From Symsagittifera roscoffensis (Eukaryota > Xenacoelomorpha > Acoela > Convolutidae): a stretch of DNA of 64,000 bases. Location: positions 35,975,966 to 36,039,965 of the forward strand of contig NC_087067.1 of NCBI RefSeq assembly GCF_963678635.1. Direction: 5' to 3'. Under the pieces are notes generated by a model, which saw only the letters and a list, made by a program, of their open reading frames with translations, ran no database searches and had not been told where the DNA came from. Below, piece after piece: positions 1 to 9,780 of this stretch; position 1 is the stretch's first letter; the number at the start of each line of letters is the position of its first letter. The position numbers were made by a program, and so were the translations under genes.

Positions 1-8
1 GGGAATCA

Positions 9-3000
9 ATGATGGTGTGTCTGTTCACTACTCTCTGGCAGAAGTTCAGTTGCGCGGTACTGACCGTTTGCACGGTGCCAATGAACACAAGAAGCCTGAC
101 AGCATCAGGAAGAAGGCACAACGAGGGAGTCATGAGATGGAACAACATCTTGAGAAACCTAGCAAATCGAAATGCCGGAAGAATGATCCTCATGGACATT
201 GAACATGAATTGAGAGCCATGGATCAAGCCAGACTGACCACAGATGGCATCCACTTCGACAGTATCGAAGGACAAGCTTGGTTGAATCGAGTCTTCCAAG
301 AACGGTTGGATGAGCTGGAAGCAGAACTCTTTGACACAGGAGTGCTGAAGGAAGAGGGAACGGTGAGTGATACGGTGATCACCACCTTTGTGCCTCCTAA
401 CCTGGAAACACGCTTGGGTACGGTCCCAGCCGCCATAAATTACCGGCAACAAAGCTCCAGTGAACCAGGTCGAAGAACAGACGTACAAGATCGGTTGGGA
501 GAAGCACCGATGAGGAGGACAATCCATCCTAGGAAAAGGATAGGACCTGTCAACCAACCAATCGAGGAAGTAGCAGGCACATCCAGATCGGACACTAGAT
601 TGGAGACGACGAGTACCAGTCGAGAGGAGAGACCGAGCAGAGGCTCATTGATGTGGTCGCGATCCATACCGTCTCCTTGGCATATATACAAAGAAGAACT
701 AATGAAGCTGGACCTACAGAGAGTGAGCTTCATCGAAGATGCAAGGAGGATGCTGAATGGAGCGACGCTATCCGTCAGCAGATTGTACTCGATAACCGGT
801 GTAGACTGGTTGATAGCCGCTAGCATAAATTTCAGCTCCACGACGGCCTTGAGGTTTGCCGACTTGGAGGGACTGCCCTCCAACAACACAATAGGACCTG
901 TGAATGCAAGACCGTTGCAAGATGTGAGATTGAACCATGATGAGAGGAATCGTGAAGAAAGGCCAGGAAGATTCCTGACGGCGAGAGCGCCGATTGGACA
1001 ACACGTGAAGATATTTAGGCAATTGACGACACCACCTGGTCATGTGAAGGAGAGAGTGTACCCAAAACTAGTGAACCAAGATGGTGATGCCCAGAGATAT
1101 GGCGGATTGACAGCGATAAAGAAAGATGAGACCATCTTCGCCGCCTACGACAAAGCAGAGATGAGAAAGGCCAAAATCATGGTAGTAGCGAACTCGGAGT
1201 TCGTGTACACCTCTAAGTCTTTGTTTTGGCCGGACGTCATAATGCTGGCCGCAGTTGACCTAGACCTATTGCAATCAGTGTCATTGGCTATAGGGGTACA
1301 AAGGCAGACAGAAATGAACCCGATAACGATTGTGTTTGCTGGCATCAATGACCATCTACACAGTAGAGGTTTTCTGAGCAGGCTCAGAGATCCTGCAACA
1401 GCAGAAAACGCAGTATGGCCAGCGATAAAAGACATCCTGGAGTCAATGGGTGAAGTGGTAGACGCGACAAAGGAGGGATCATTCAATAAAGTGACGTTGA
1501 GAGTAGTATTTGCGTTGTCTCCGGGATATGCATATCTCCCGGATGGACTGAAATTTGTGTATGCAATGGTAGCCTTACTTTCGGAGGGAAAATATGATGT
1601 GATCATATCAGTCCCGAATCGCATGATAGAAATGGAGAACCTGAGGCCACTTAAGGCTGAACTGCCTGCAGTATGGTCAGATATCTCAAACGCGATGAGA
1701 GGGTTCAAGGACCACGCGCTACACATGTTGGTGTTGGACGAGGTGCTGGGGTTGGAACTGTCCAACTTCAGTCGGCAACTCAAACTGAAACCAGGAATAG
1801 ATGACGACCATCGAGTGATCACGGCGATGTCCAACGACTTGTGGTTCCGAGCAATGGAAGTGGCGAGTGAAGACACGAGAAGAAAGAATTCACTGGAGAC
1901 GAGAGCTCATCTGGAAGCGATGGTGCTGAGAACCAAGCCGGAAGCAAACCAGTGGCTACACCTGAGTCCGAGAGTAGCGGCATTGGGTGCAGATGCTTTT
2001 CAGCAAGGCCCAGTAATTATCACTAAGATACACGCCTACTTGTTGAAGGAGGTGAACCTGGCGGAAAATGCCGGAGAAAAGACAGCTGAGTTCGTGAATA
2101 GAATGTGTCAGATTACTCTGGAAACCTTCTGGACCCAGGAAGTGAAAGGACAGGAGGGATTTGAAAGGACAGACAGCATGCTAGAAGGGTTGGGAGCCGG
2201 ATGGACCGCGTCCTTCTTGGCAAAAGTCTACCCGAAAGTCTCGCACTACTTGATAAAGGAATTCCTCCAAGCGGTAGTGAAAGTATCGATAGTGGAATTA
2301 ATAGCCCTGTTCGTGACATTTGGGGCGGAGAATTTCGTGAAAGGACCGGTGATACTGCTTACGGATGGAATACAGAACCTGCGACTAGATGGACTTCTGA
2401 CATTGATCGCAATAACCCACGGAAACTTGGGAGGACTGATGAAACTGGCACGTTGTCCAGAGCAGATGAAAGAGAGAGTGAGGAATCTGGATATGAAGAA
2501 ATCCACAGACTCGTGGAACAAAATAAGAGACCTGAGACACACTCTTATCCAGTATCTCTTGCAGCAAAATCGCTTTGGAACCGGAGAAGACGAGACAATT
2601 GAAAGAGAGGAAGATGTTAGACGACATGTTGGAGGCATGCCGCTGTTAACAGATTTGAGCTTAGCTATGAGAATCGATCCCTTGGCACTGATCAGAGGAG
2701 TCACGGAGTTCGTGACAGTGATCTATGGACCAGCAGTCACCTTTGCGTTCCCTGACGTTAAAGTGGAAGCATATAGGAGGTCGGTGTTGCACCTGAACCT
2801 CATATCGGCAGTGGACGGTAGTACACTGAACTGGTGTGAGCAGCACGCATTGCGAGAGCTCATGAGTGAAGATCTGTTATTTGCGAAAATATCGGAGCCA
2901 GAGATGACAGTCATCAATTTTGACGATCACTTCTGTGACCGCATGGGAGAAGTAGAAAGAGGGCACATCGAGGTGTTTCCAAAGCTTTGGAATCTGAGGC

Positions 3001-6000
3001 CCTATGACAAAACGAATGGCGAAATGACCAGAGTGCCTCGTCTCACAGCAGCGTATCACAAGGTGAGAGAAGAGACGAAGGACTGGGGCGATTACAAGAA
3101 GCTACCCGAAGCAATCCCTGAATTCCCTCTGATAAGAAGCATGTTGCTCGGAGCAGTCTCCGTAGTACAAACTCCTAGGTTGAGAGCATTCGAAACCAAT
3201 GAAAGGAGAGTAGGGAATTTCTCGGCGACGATGGATCCATACTTCGTGGGGAGAAATGCCGCCGTGTTACAGTACACACGATTTGCGTACACGGATCAAG
3301 CGACGAGAAGGCGAATAAGCAACGCTGCTACTCCCAAGCCTGAAGGATTTGATGAGGAATGGAGGGGACTAGGCTTAGCTCCAATGAGGATGAGAGGCAG
3401 GACTGAATTGCCTGAAGCCTCAGTAATCCTGACCAGTGTGAGAAAAGAGATGAAAGCTGCGGGAGTATTGCAGACGAGAATTTTCCTAGCACCCTTCGGC
3501 TGCGAAGAAATCAAAGTGGTCCATGGAGAAGAGGAAGATAAATCAGCCGGTACATTGCTCATACCGAGATTCCAGGAAGAAGCTGACAATGACAAACAAG
3601 GACCATCGAACTCGAATAGGGACAAGTCAGAAGGAGATGACGGACAGGGTGGAAACCGTCAGACTGAAGAACCCATGCAACAAGATCAAGCTGGTGGGGA
3701 GGACGACAGGGCATCGACAGGAGGAACATCCAGCCTGGATTTCAATATCTTCAGTGATCTTGAGAATAATGCAGACACGTTGGAAACGACTGAGCCAGCG
3801 GATGAAGGCATCTCGACACTGGAACCTCCGTCAGCCTTTGAGGAGATGAAACGGAATTTGCCGGAGAGCAGCTCTCCTGGCAATACAAGAAATAACGATC
3901 AGAGAATCCTCATGGAATCACCTCGGAGGAGAAGAATAGAGGCCTCAGCCAGAGTACCTTTCTTGGGAACGCTACCCGAAGAAGAATGGGAAGTACATCA
4001 CCGAGACCACGAGAGTAGGACGGGATGTAAGCTGGACAGAGTGGCGTTCATGGAAGAAGTCTGGACTGTGATTCAGAGCTATGGGACCCAGTCCATTCTC
4101 AAAACAGGTCTCAATCAACCCTTGATGAGAGAAGTACTTGACAAGCTTGATGAGTGTGAAGGGAGACTGAGTGAGTTATTGATCGACTCAGCCACTGATG
4201 AGAGTGAAGCGAATTCTCCCATCAAGATGACACCGCAGGATAATGAAGGAGAGGTGGTGTACCTGTCAAGGACCAGGAGAGGAACGATGCGATCGAAAAT
4301 GGTGATTGATAAAATCAATGCGATGAAAATGAAGTTAGGCAGCAGAGTGATGCCGAGGAGGATTGGAAAGACGAAAGTGGATTCGGAAATATCGATGAAA
4401 GCTGGTAACTCAGCGAAAAGAAAACGAGTCGAGGAAGTCATGGATTTGGGGCAAGGTGATTATCAATTGTCTGGCACAGATAGAATATTAACTGATATAG
4501 CGATGGTGCCACCCATTCTCATGGCGGGGATAAAGTCAACCGGTTATAAATCCAAAAGGAGTGACCGCACTCTGACTGGAGCAACTTTAGAAATGGAAAT
4601 ACTCAGTCAATGTGGAGAGAGTAAAATGAGGGACTTCAAACCATCTCCCATGAATCATGGAAAAGGGAGTGTTGCAGGACAACTGACACCAGTGGAATAC
4701 AACCGACTAACAGTGTCGGAGACAGTGTCGATAGATGAACCCACCGGTGGATACATGGAGATGTTGGAATACCGGAACTCGGCTAGAGGGTATGTAGTGG
4801 CCCTGGAAGACGAAAAAGCCATGGAGGGTTATCTGGAAATGATGTTGCAAGGCACCACCCTCAAGCAGAAGGCGTATGGAACTTTGGCGTCGTCTGACGT
4901 AGAGGCGGAGACGATCGAGCAGTTAGTGAGCCTTCCATGGAAAGCAGTAGTATTGAGGTATTTCGAAGAAGAAATGAGGACTACGCCAAGAATACATGCT
5001 CTCGTGGCAGTACCTTACGTAAGGACAGAATTACAACTCAGGCTCGCCTGGTGCATGATGGGACTGACTCGCGAAGAATATGATTCGGAAGAAAGGAAGA
5101 GATCAAAGGAGGAAAAAGTTTTCCTTATGACGAATCTGAGGGATCTGATAGTCCAGGAGGGAGCAGCAGTAGCGTGTGCAAAGCGGAGAGACGCTCTCTG
5201 TTTCATTCGATTCCTGATAGAGCAGATCTCAGTACCTGCATTAAGCACTTGTGTTAAAATGTTGAAGGAAGGCGATGAGCGAACGAAAGCCATGTTCTTA
5301 CTAGCAATGCTGGATATGCAGCAAAGTAAACCGATGAGGGTGAACATGAAAGAACCTGAAGAATTGGAACCCATGAAAAAGATAGACGAGATCAGGAGAT
5401 TCTCAAACAAGGAGTTGAGGCTCACTAAAGAATCTATGGGAGCATTGCCGAAATCCAGTGAATACTGTGGACCGATCAAGAAGAAGTCATATAGCTATGT
5501 ATCCGGGATCATAGGGATAGCGTACAATCCTTTCCTGAGTGAAGACATACGTGATTGCTTCTTTGATTATGAGCAGGCGGTGTTACTAAGATTCTGGACG
5601 TCCAGAATTGTGACGACTAAGAGCGTTAACAATCCACAGGCCAAATTGGGATTGGTCTTGGAAGAAGAGGTGACTGCACCTTCAGTACCAAAATCCGACA
5701 AGAGAGTGGAATTTGGGTTGGGATTCTCAGATGAATTACTGAGAATGAGCTTGATGGCAGTGTGGGAATTGATGAAGCCATCGTGGTGTCCTAGTCCCAA
5801 CGCTGACTCAATATTACGGGCGACACAGGACATACAGAGGGAACTGAATGCGGACTGTAACCTGCGTGACCTCAACATCATATATAATGTGATGATAACA
5901 GCCTCTAAGAGCAACGGAGAAGATAGAGTGGAGTTGCCTGGCTGGGGACCAGAAGACTGGGTCAAACCTGGTAGCTGTCTGGCGGAAGTCTGTGGACTAG

Positions 6001-7496
6001 AGGGTCACGTTTGTGGAAGTCTAGACTGTGTGAAAACCCTGGAGAAACAACACAAGCAGTTGACTGTATTGTTTGGAAATGTAGTGATGAAAGCAAGAAC
6101 GGAAACGGAACTGATAGCAGATTGCCATGGAGGAACCGATGTGAATCTAGTGACAGCACTAGGATTCTACAGCATGTTTGGTTCTTTAGAGTCACTATTG
6201 AATCTAGAACAGAAACATGAGATGGTCACAGCCATCAGCGTAGAAGTGTTCCCAGGAGTTCTGCAGACTGAGCAGAAGTATATAGGAAAATGGAGGGAAG
6301 CAATCGAAACGGAGATGAACATCAGACACAGCGAAACTTATTGTAGACCATCAGGAGCACGATATTTGGTGGGTTCAACGTTGGCTCCAATGTGCAAGAG
6401 CAGATACCCTGTACATTTCGTGGCTGTGGACGTGAAGAGTACAAGAACGATCGTGGATCAAGCTTTCTCAGTGCCAAAGTGCGTGAGATTGGCGAGAATG
6501 TCTGAAAAGTCTTACGAGTTACTATGTAAGATGTTCTCAGCAGTTCCAGAGAGAACCAAAGAGGAGTTGGAGTCAATACTAGGAAAGAAGTTCATGGGAT
6601 ATGTGAGCGGGAACTTCAGTGACTTTGAAAAACAGAAACAGAGAGGATCAACTGTCACAGATTACAATGCAGTAGATGAGAATGATGAAATCCACCGAGT
6701 GATGATGGAAGTGGAACCATTGCTGGAAGCTTCAGGAAAACGCAATTGGAGGAGCATCATGTTGACACATGACGAGTTTCCTTGCCACTGCTTGCTGCAG
6801 ACCTGGTGGTATCCCAAGCGTAGTAATTTGGTGTTGATCTGGGACTCTGGAGAGCTGCTCTCCATGGGTTTACCAGATTCATCACAGCCCATAACAATAG
6901 TGATAGTGGGAGTTATGATGGCGATACGATGGCTGGAAGCTCATGTGAGAGAAAATAATAGACAGGAGGCACCGACGAGAGAACAATTGCAGAAATTAGA
7001 TTGTCTAAAAGATTTAGATCTTTTTGAGACAATGTGCAAAGTTCTAAGCATTCCGATGGAAGTGAAGAAGATATGGGCAAGAAAACGATTGATGCCATGG
7101 TTCAGAGCTAACATGACTGCATGGTTGTACGAGTATGCGAAAAAGCATATGTCGAAACATGGCAGAGTGTACAGTGAATATCAGCTGGACATTGGGGCAG
7201 GAGCTTTCAAGCGAGCTTTCGTGACCCATCGGAATGCAGTGACCACCGCTGTGAAAAGAATTTCCAGGACGAGCGAGCGTAGTGGAAATGAGAAGGCAGA
7301 GATGCTGAAAGAAGATTTGGAGAGAAACGTGACGTTGTGTCTCCACAACAGCTTCTGTAGAAACAGAGAATCAAACGTGGATCCCCTACCTTGCTGTAAA
7401 CAGAGGGTGGAAGAGCAGAAGTGTTGGAGGACGGCTTCCAACAGCGTCAGGATAGTCAATGACGTGCTACAAGACACGGAAACCGAGAGTGCGTAG
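9..7496 (+). CDS. Giant intronless ORF, SGNH-like N-terminal remnant, otherwise unknown
   Basis: A frame of at least 2,495 codons without introns; it is open to the left edge, so the true start may lie outside. Residues 1-110 resemble the C-terminal half of an SGNH hydrolase: a hydrophobic strand (AVLTVCTVP, residues 16-24) and a DGIH motif (79-82) that fits the catalytic Asp-x-x-His block. Residues about 1175-1300 are acidic, Gln/Ser/Thr-rich and probably disordered. A Cys cluster (C-x5-C-x6-C-x4-C) lies near residues 1987-2006 and another Cys-rich patch is at the C-terminus. I see no convincing RT (YxDD), RdRp (GDD), integrase or helicase motif. The coding strand is purine-rich and clearly less AT-rich than the surrounding DNA, which suggests a mobile or horizontally acquired origin. 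The frame is surely coding-like; the function is not recognised. Confidence 0.75.
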   Translation: MMVCLFTTLWQKFSCAVLTVCTVPMNTRSLTASGRRHNEGVMRWNNILRNLANRNAGRMILMDIEHELRAMDQARLTTDGIHFDSIEGQAWLNRVFQERLDELEAELFDTGVLKEEGTVSDTVITTFVPPNLETRLGTVPAAINYRQQSSSEPGRRTDVQDRLGEAPMRRTIHPRKRIGPVNQPIEEVAGTSRSDTRLETTSTSREERPSRGSLMWSRSIPSPWHIYKEELMKLDLQRVSFIEDARRMLNGATLSVSRLYSITGVDWLIAASINFSSTTALRFADLEGLPSNNTIGPVNARPLQDVRLNHDERNREERPGRFLTARAPIGQHVKIFRQLTTPPGHVKERVYPKLVNQDGDAQRYGGLTAIKKDETIFAAYDKAEMRKAKIMVVANSEFVYTSKSLFWPDVIMLAAVDLDLLQSVSLAIGVQRQTEMNPITIVFAGINDHLHSRGFLSRLRDPATAENAVWPAIKDILESMGEVVDATKEGSFNKVTLRVVFALSPGYAYLPDGLKFVYAMVALLSEGKYDVIISVPNRMIEMENLRPLKAELPAVWSDISNAMRGFKDHALHMLVLDEVLGLELSNFSRQLKLKPGIDDDHRVITAMSNDLWFRAMEVASEDTRRKNSLETRAHLEAMVLRTKPEANQWLHLSPRVAALGADAFQQGPVIITKIHAYLLKEVNLAENAGEKTAEFVNRMCQITLETFWTQEVKGQEGFERTDSMLEGLGAGWTASFLAKVYPKVSHYLIKEFLQAVVKVSIVELIALFVTFGAENFVKGPVILLTDGIQNLRLDGLLTLIAITHGNLGGLMKLARCPEQMKERVRNLDMKKSTDSWNKIRDLRHTLIQYLLQQNRFGTGEDETIEREEDVRRHVGGMPLLTDLSLAMRIDPLALIRGVTEFVTVIYGPAVTFAFPDVKVEAYRRSVLHLNLISAVDGSTLNWCEQHALRELMSEDLLFAKISEPEMTVINFDDHFCDRMGEVERGHIEVFPKLWNLRPYDKTNGEMTRVPRLTAAYHKVREETKDWGDYKKLPEAIPEFPLIRSMLLGAVSVVQTPRLRAFETNERRVGNFSATMDPYFVGRNAAVLQYTRFAYTDQATRRRISNAATPKPEGFDEEWRGLGLAPMRMRGRTELPEASVILTSVRKEMKAAGVLQTRIFLAPFGCEEIKVVHGEEEDKSAGTLLIPRFQEEADNDKQGPSNSNRDKSEGDDGQGGNRQTEEPMQQDQAGGEDDRASTGGTSSLDFNIFSDLENNADTLETTEPADEGISTLEPPSAFEEMKRNLPESSSPGNTRNNDQRILMESPRRRRIEASARVPFLGTLPEEEWEVHHRDHESRTGCKLDRVAFMEEVWTVIQSYGTQSILKTGLNQPLMREVLDKLDECEGRLSELLIDSATDESEANSPIKMTPQDNEGEVVYLSRTRRGTMRSKMVIDKINAMKMKLGSRVMPRRIGKTKVDSEISMKAGNSAKRKRVEEVMDLGQGDYQLSGTDRILTDIAMVPPILMAGIKSTGYKSKRSDRTLTGATLEMEILSQCGESKMRDFKPSPMNHGKGSVAGQLTPVEYNRLTVSETVSIDEPTGGYMEMLEYRNSARGYVVALEDEKAMEGYLEMMLQGTTLKQKAYGTLASSDVEAETIEQLVSLPWKAVVLRYFEEEMRTTPRIHALVAVPYVRTELQLRLAWCMMGLTREEYDSEERKRSKEEKVFLMTNLRDLIVQEGAAVACAKRRDALCFIRFLIEQISVPALSTCVKMLKEGDERTKAMFLLAMLDMQQSKPMRVNMKEPEELEPMKKIDEIRRFSNKELRLTKESMGALPKSSEYCGPIKKKSYSYVSGIIGIAYNPFLSEDIRDCFFDYEQAVLLRFWTSRIVTTKSVNNPQAKLGLVLEEEVTAPSVPKSDKRVEFGLGFSDELLRMSLMAVWELMKPSWCPSPNADSILRATQDIQRELNADCNLRDLNIIYNVMITASKSNGEDRVELPGWGPEDWVKPGSCLAEVCGLEGHVCGSLDCVKTLEKQHKQLTVLFGNVVMKARTETELIADCHGGTDVNLVTALGFYSMFGSLESLLNLEQKHEMVTAISVEVFPGVLQTEQKYIGKWREAIETEMNIRHSETYCRPSGARYLVGSTLAPMCKSRYPVHFVAVDVKSTRTIVDQAFSVPKCVRLARMSEKSYELLCKMFSAVPERTKEELESILGKKFMGYVSGNFSDFEKQKQRGSTVTDYNAVDENDEIHRVMMEVEPLLEASGKRNWRSIMLTHDEFPCHCLLQTWWYPKRSNLVLIWDSGELLSMGLPDSSQPITIVIVGVMMAIRWLEAHVRENNRQEAPTREQLQKLDCLKDLDLFETMCKVLSIPMEVKKIWARKRLMPWFRANMTAWLYEYAKKHMSKHGRVYSEYQLDIGAGAFKRAFVTHRNAVTTAVKRISRTSERSGNEKAEMLKEDLERNVTLCLHNSFCRNRESNVDPLPCCKQRVEEQKCWRTASNSVRIVNDVLQDTETESA

Positions 7497-8040
7497 TCAG
7501 TGTCACAGGAAGAGGAAATGGAGCATTGACGAATGGTCGAGAAAACAAGAGGCAGCAAGAAAGAAAATTAGAAGAATTCAGAAGTTTTAGAACTTCTAAA
7601 CGACGAAAAAAGAAGAGAACAAAGGGATGACGAAGAAACGTTAAAATTCAGAATTGTTTTATGTGTGTGAAAAACTCAAGTGAGAAACCAAGCAACCAAG
7701 TTGTAATTGAAAACTGAAACATTTAGTTGAGTTTGGAAATTGTTGCATTTATAAATTTGCATTTTGGTTTTAGTTGAAGTGGCTTTAGAGACACTCACTT
7801 ATTATTTATTTAGAAAGGCTTGAGGGAAGAGTATATTTAAATATTCCAGCCTGCATGATTGTTTTTAATCACTTAGGAAGACTGATAACTTTGTGGTGAC
7901 ATGAAAAACTTGAGTAACTTCTTGAGGAGGGAGGTTGTTGCATTGTTCTTTCTAACCACAAAGTTTCTTAGTTTTAATACTCAGGACAATAGACAAGCAA
8001 GATTTCCGAAGGGAAGGAGCATAGTAGGATAATTTTAGCT

Positions 8041-8073
8041 TGTTGGTTGGCAGGACTGTCCTGCAAGCCAACA
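8041..8073. repeat. Near-perfect palindrome
   Basis: The two 16-nt halves around position 8057 are complementary at 14 of 16 positions. The half-sites carry TGTTGG and GCAGGAC. As RNA it would form a compact hairpin. Confidence 0.6.
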
Positions 8074-8668
8074 CCTTTTAAATCTAGGAGAAAAAGTTTC
8101 AATCGGGACATTGACACTGGAAGTCAGAAAATATGTTTTATCTTAAGTCATATCCTCAATGTGCAGATTAATGAAAGAATTTGAAGGCTATAGTGATGTA
8201 GTATGATGCCATTTATATTCTGCAGTGAGTCGATGTGACGTAGATAAAAGTAATTTCGTGCATTTTGTAAATTCTGTTCGATGACACTGTAACCATTTAG
8301 AACATTGCGCGATTCAATGAGGACATTGACCGGACTGTCCGGGGAGTATGTGACATTCGACCAGAATGGCCAAAATACAATTTATGCAGGATTCGAATTT
8401 TGAGCAGTAAGCCTTCTGAGTTGATGATTTCGAAGGATTAGCGACGTTATTGGAACGTTTAGCCAAACGGTGAGGGCTAGAATATTCTAGTATTTTAAAT
8501 TTTCAAAAATTCGAATGATGACGTCACGTTTCTGAGAAATGCTGAAACGGCCATTTTAACAAAAAAGCGAGTAAAAAACAGAACAACTTTTATCTGCGAT
8601 TGCGAACAGTACGAAAATCGAGATTGGAAAACGACAACGAACTACAGAATAGCAGAGAACGCTCCGAG

Positions 8669-8700
8669 TTGCAACTATTGTGCTGCTACAATAGTTGCAA
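8669..8700. repeat. Perfect 13-bp hairpin
   Basis: TTGCAACTATTGT at 8669-8681 pairs perfectly with 8688-8700 around the six-base loop GCTGCT. A second hairpin follows directly (CCGTTG-CCAA-CAACGG, 8703-8718). Confidence 0.75.
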
Positions 8701-8735
8701 GGCCGTTGCCAACAACGGTGAAGGGTGAGAACCAG

Positions 8736-8800
8736 CCTTCCGGATTAGCAAGAAATCAAGAGTAAGGAGCTTGATTCAGCGGATTCAAGAATCCGGAAGG
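8736..8800. repeat. Two-level stem-loop
   Basis: CCTTCCGGATT (8736-8746) pairs with AATCCGGAAGG (8790-8800). Inside it AATCAAG (8754-8760) pairs with CTTGATT (8770-8776). Flanking GAGA and TCTC can extend the outer stem across a small bulge. Confidence 0.65.
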
Positions 8801-9111
8801 GTCTCGGGACGGAAACTTTTATTAACTCACATAAACTTTTAGCATCCTGTCATGTCCTGACTTGAATTTAACTGATATTTTGATTAGTTTTGACAAGGAT
8901 GAGGTGCTAGGAGTTGGGGGAAAGGGTTGATCCATCTTCGATGGAGATGATGATTTTTATCTACTGAACAAAAACAATAGTAATATGATAAGTAGTAGCC
9001 CTGTTTTTAGGAGTGACCTCGTGGTCTGGGGATACAGAGATCCAGCCATGAGCTCACTAATTTCGCATGTAATTCAGTTAATTTGAGCGTTCTGGTCGAA
9101 GCCGGAGAACA

Positions 9112-9268
9112 GTAACGTTTTTGTCAGCCTGATGTAAGAAAGACCACCGAAAAGTACTGGCTTGGTAGAGACGGTGAAAAACATGCAAAGCTCTGTTTAG
9201 ACGCTAGCCAGTCGTCTTAAGACTTAGTTTTGTTATCCGTCGATATGTATCTTCCGGGCGAATGTTAC
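9112..9268 (+). ncRNA. Possible structured RNA, copy 1 (pseudoknot-like)
   Basis: Complementary blocks occur in the order GTAAC (9112), ACTGGC (9156), GACGG (9170), GCCAGT (9207), CCGTC (9237), GTTAC (9264). The outer pair closes the unit. The inner two pairs interleave, as in an H-type pseudoknot. The GAGACGGTGAAAAAC and GGGCGAATGTTAC segments are shared with copy 2. Function unknown. Confidence 0.4.
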
Positions 9269-9327
9269 ATGTGTTCGCATGTAAACGAAAGCTGATCAAA
9301 AGTCGTTTGACTGATGGCCTAAAAATG

Positions 9328-9481
9328 GTAACTTTTTACTTTGCCCTAAACAGACCAGAAAATCAACTGGCAAGGTCGAGACGGTGAAAAACGAGTAGGA
9401 TTAAGGTAACTGACGCCTGCCAGTCGTTAATAGGTACTTTTCCTACGCTCCGTCGCTGTGTAGTATTTGGGCGAATGTTAC
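9328..9481 (+). ncRNA. Possible structured RNA, copy 2 (pseudoknot-like)
   Basis: A second copy, diverged between the conserved blocks, keeps the same order and pairing: GTAAC (9328), ACTGGC (9366), GACGG (9380), GCCAGT (9419), CCGTC (9450), GTTAC (9477). Total span is nearly the same (154 against 157 nt), while most linker sequence differs. Confidence 0.4.
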
Positions 9482-9755
9482 ACACATCTTGAGATTGATT
9501 GTTTTTTTTCGCTCTGCGCAAATATTTTCAGTAGCTGTTAGTGTTTCGATTTACTCCTGCAAGTGCAATTTGTAATTTTCCTTGGCCTGATTTTCAGTAT
9601 ATTTTCCGTTTGTTTTGTTTTAGCTGAAATCTTTACACTGACCGAAATGATTTCAGCTTGTATTTTTTTGACTTAATGATCTATTTTTGGGTTGTTTCGA
9701 GGGTAACCTTATTTTTATGCATGCCTCCGGATCTCACAAATGCTGAAAGTCTTTG

Positions 9756-9761
9756 AATAAA
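9756..9761 (+). terminator. Candidate poly(A) signal
   Basis: AATAAA, the first clear canonical signal after the giant ORF and its structured downstream region. Confidence 0.4.
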
Positions 9762-9780
9762 ATTTATAATTCCATGGCAG

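Larger units (their letters stand above)
7497..9780 (+). other. Long structured 3' region after the giant ORF
   Basis: About 2.3 kb with no supported ORF. It contains a series of strong short hairpins (8041-8073, 8669-8700, 8703-8718, 8736-8800), two copies of a ~155 nt fold (9112-9268 and 9328-9481), and an AATAAA at 9756. It may be the 3' UTR of the giant ORF or the structured end of an integrated element. Confidence 0.5.

Noticed and set aside
159-7558. Many other-frame ORFs within the giant frame
   Set aside because: Shadow frames; purine-rich codons on the plus strand remove stops from the minus strand.
9121-9160. CTGATG...GAAA resembling a hammerhead ribozyme core
   Set aside because: No stem II between the core boxes, and the second copy of the unit lacks CTGATG.
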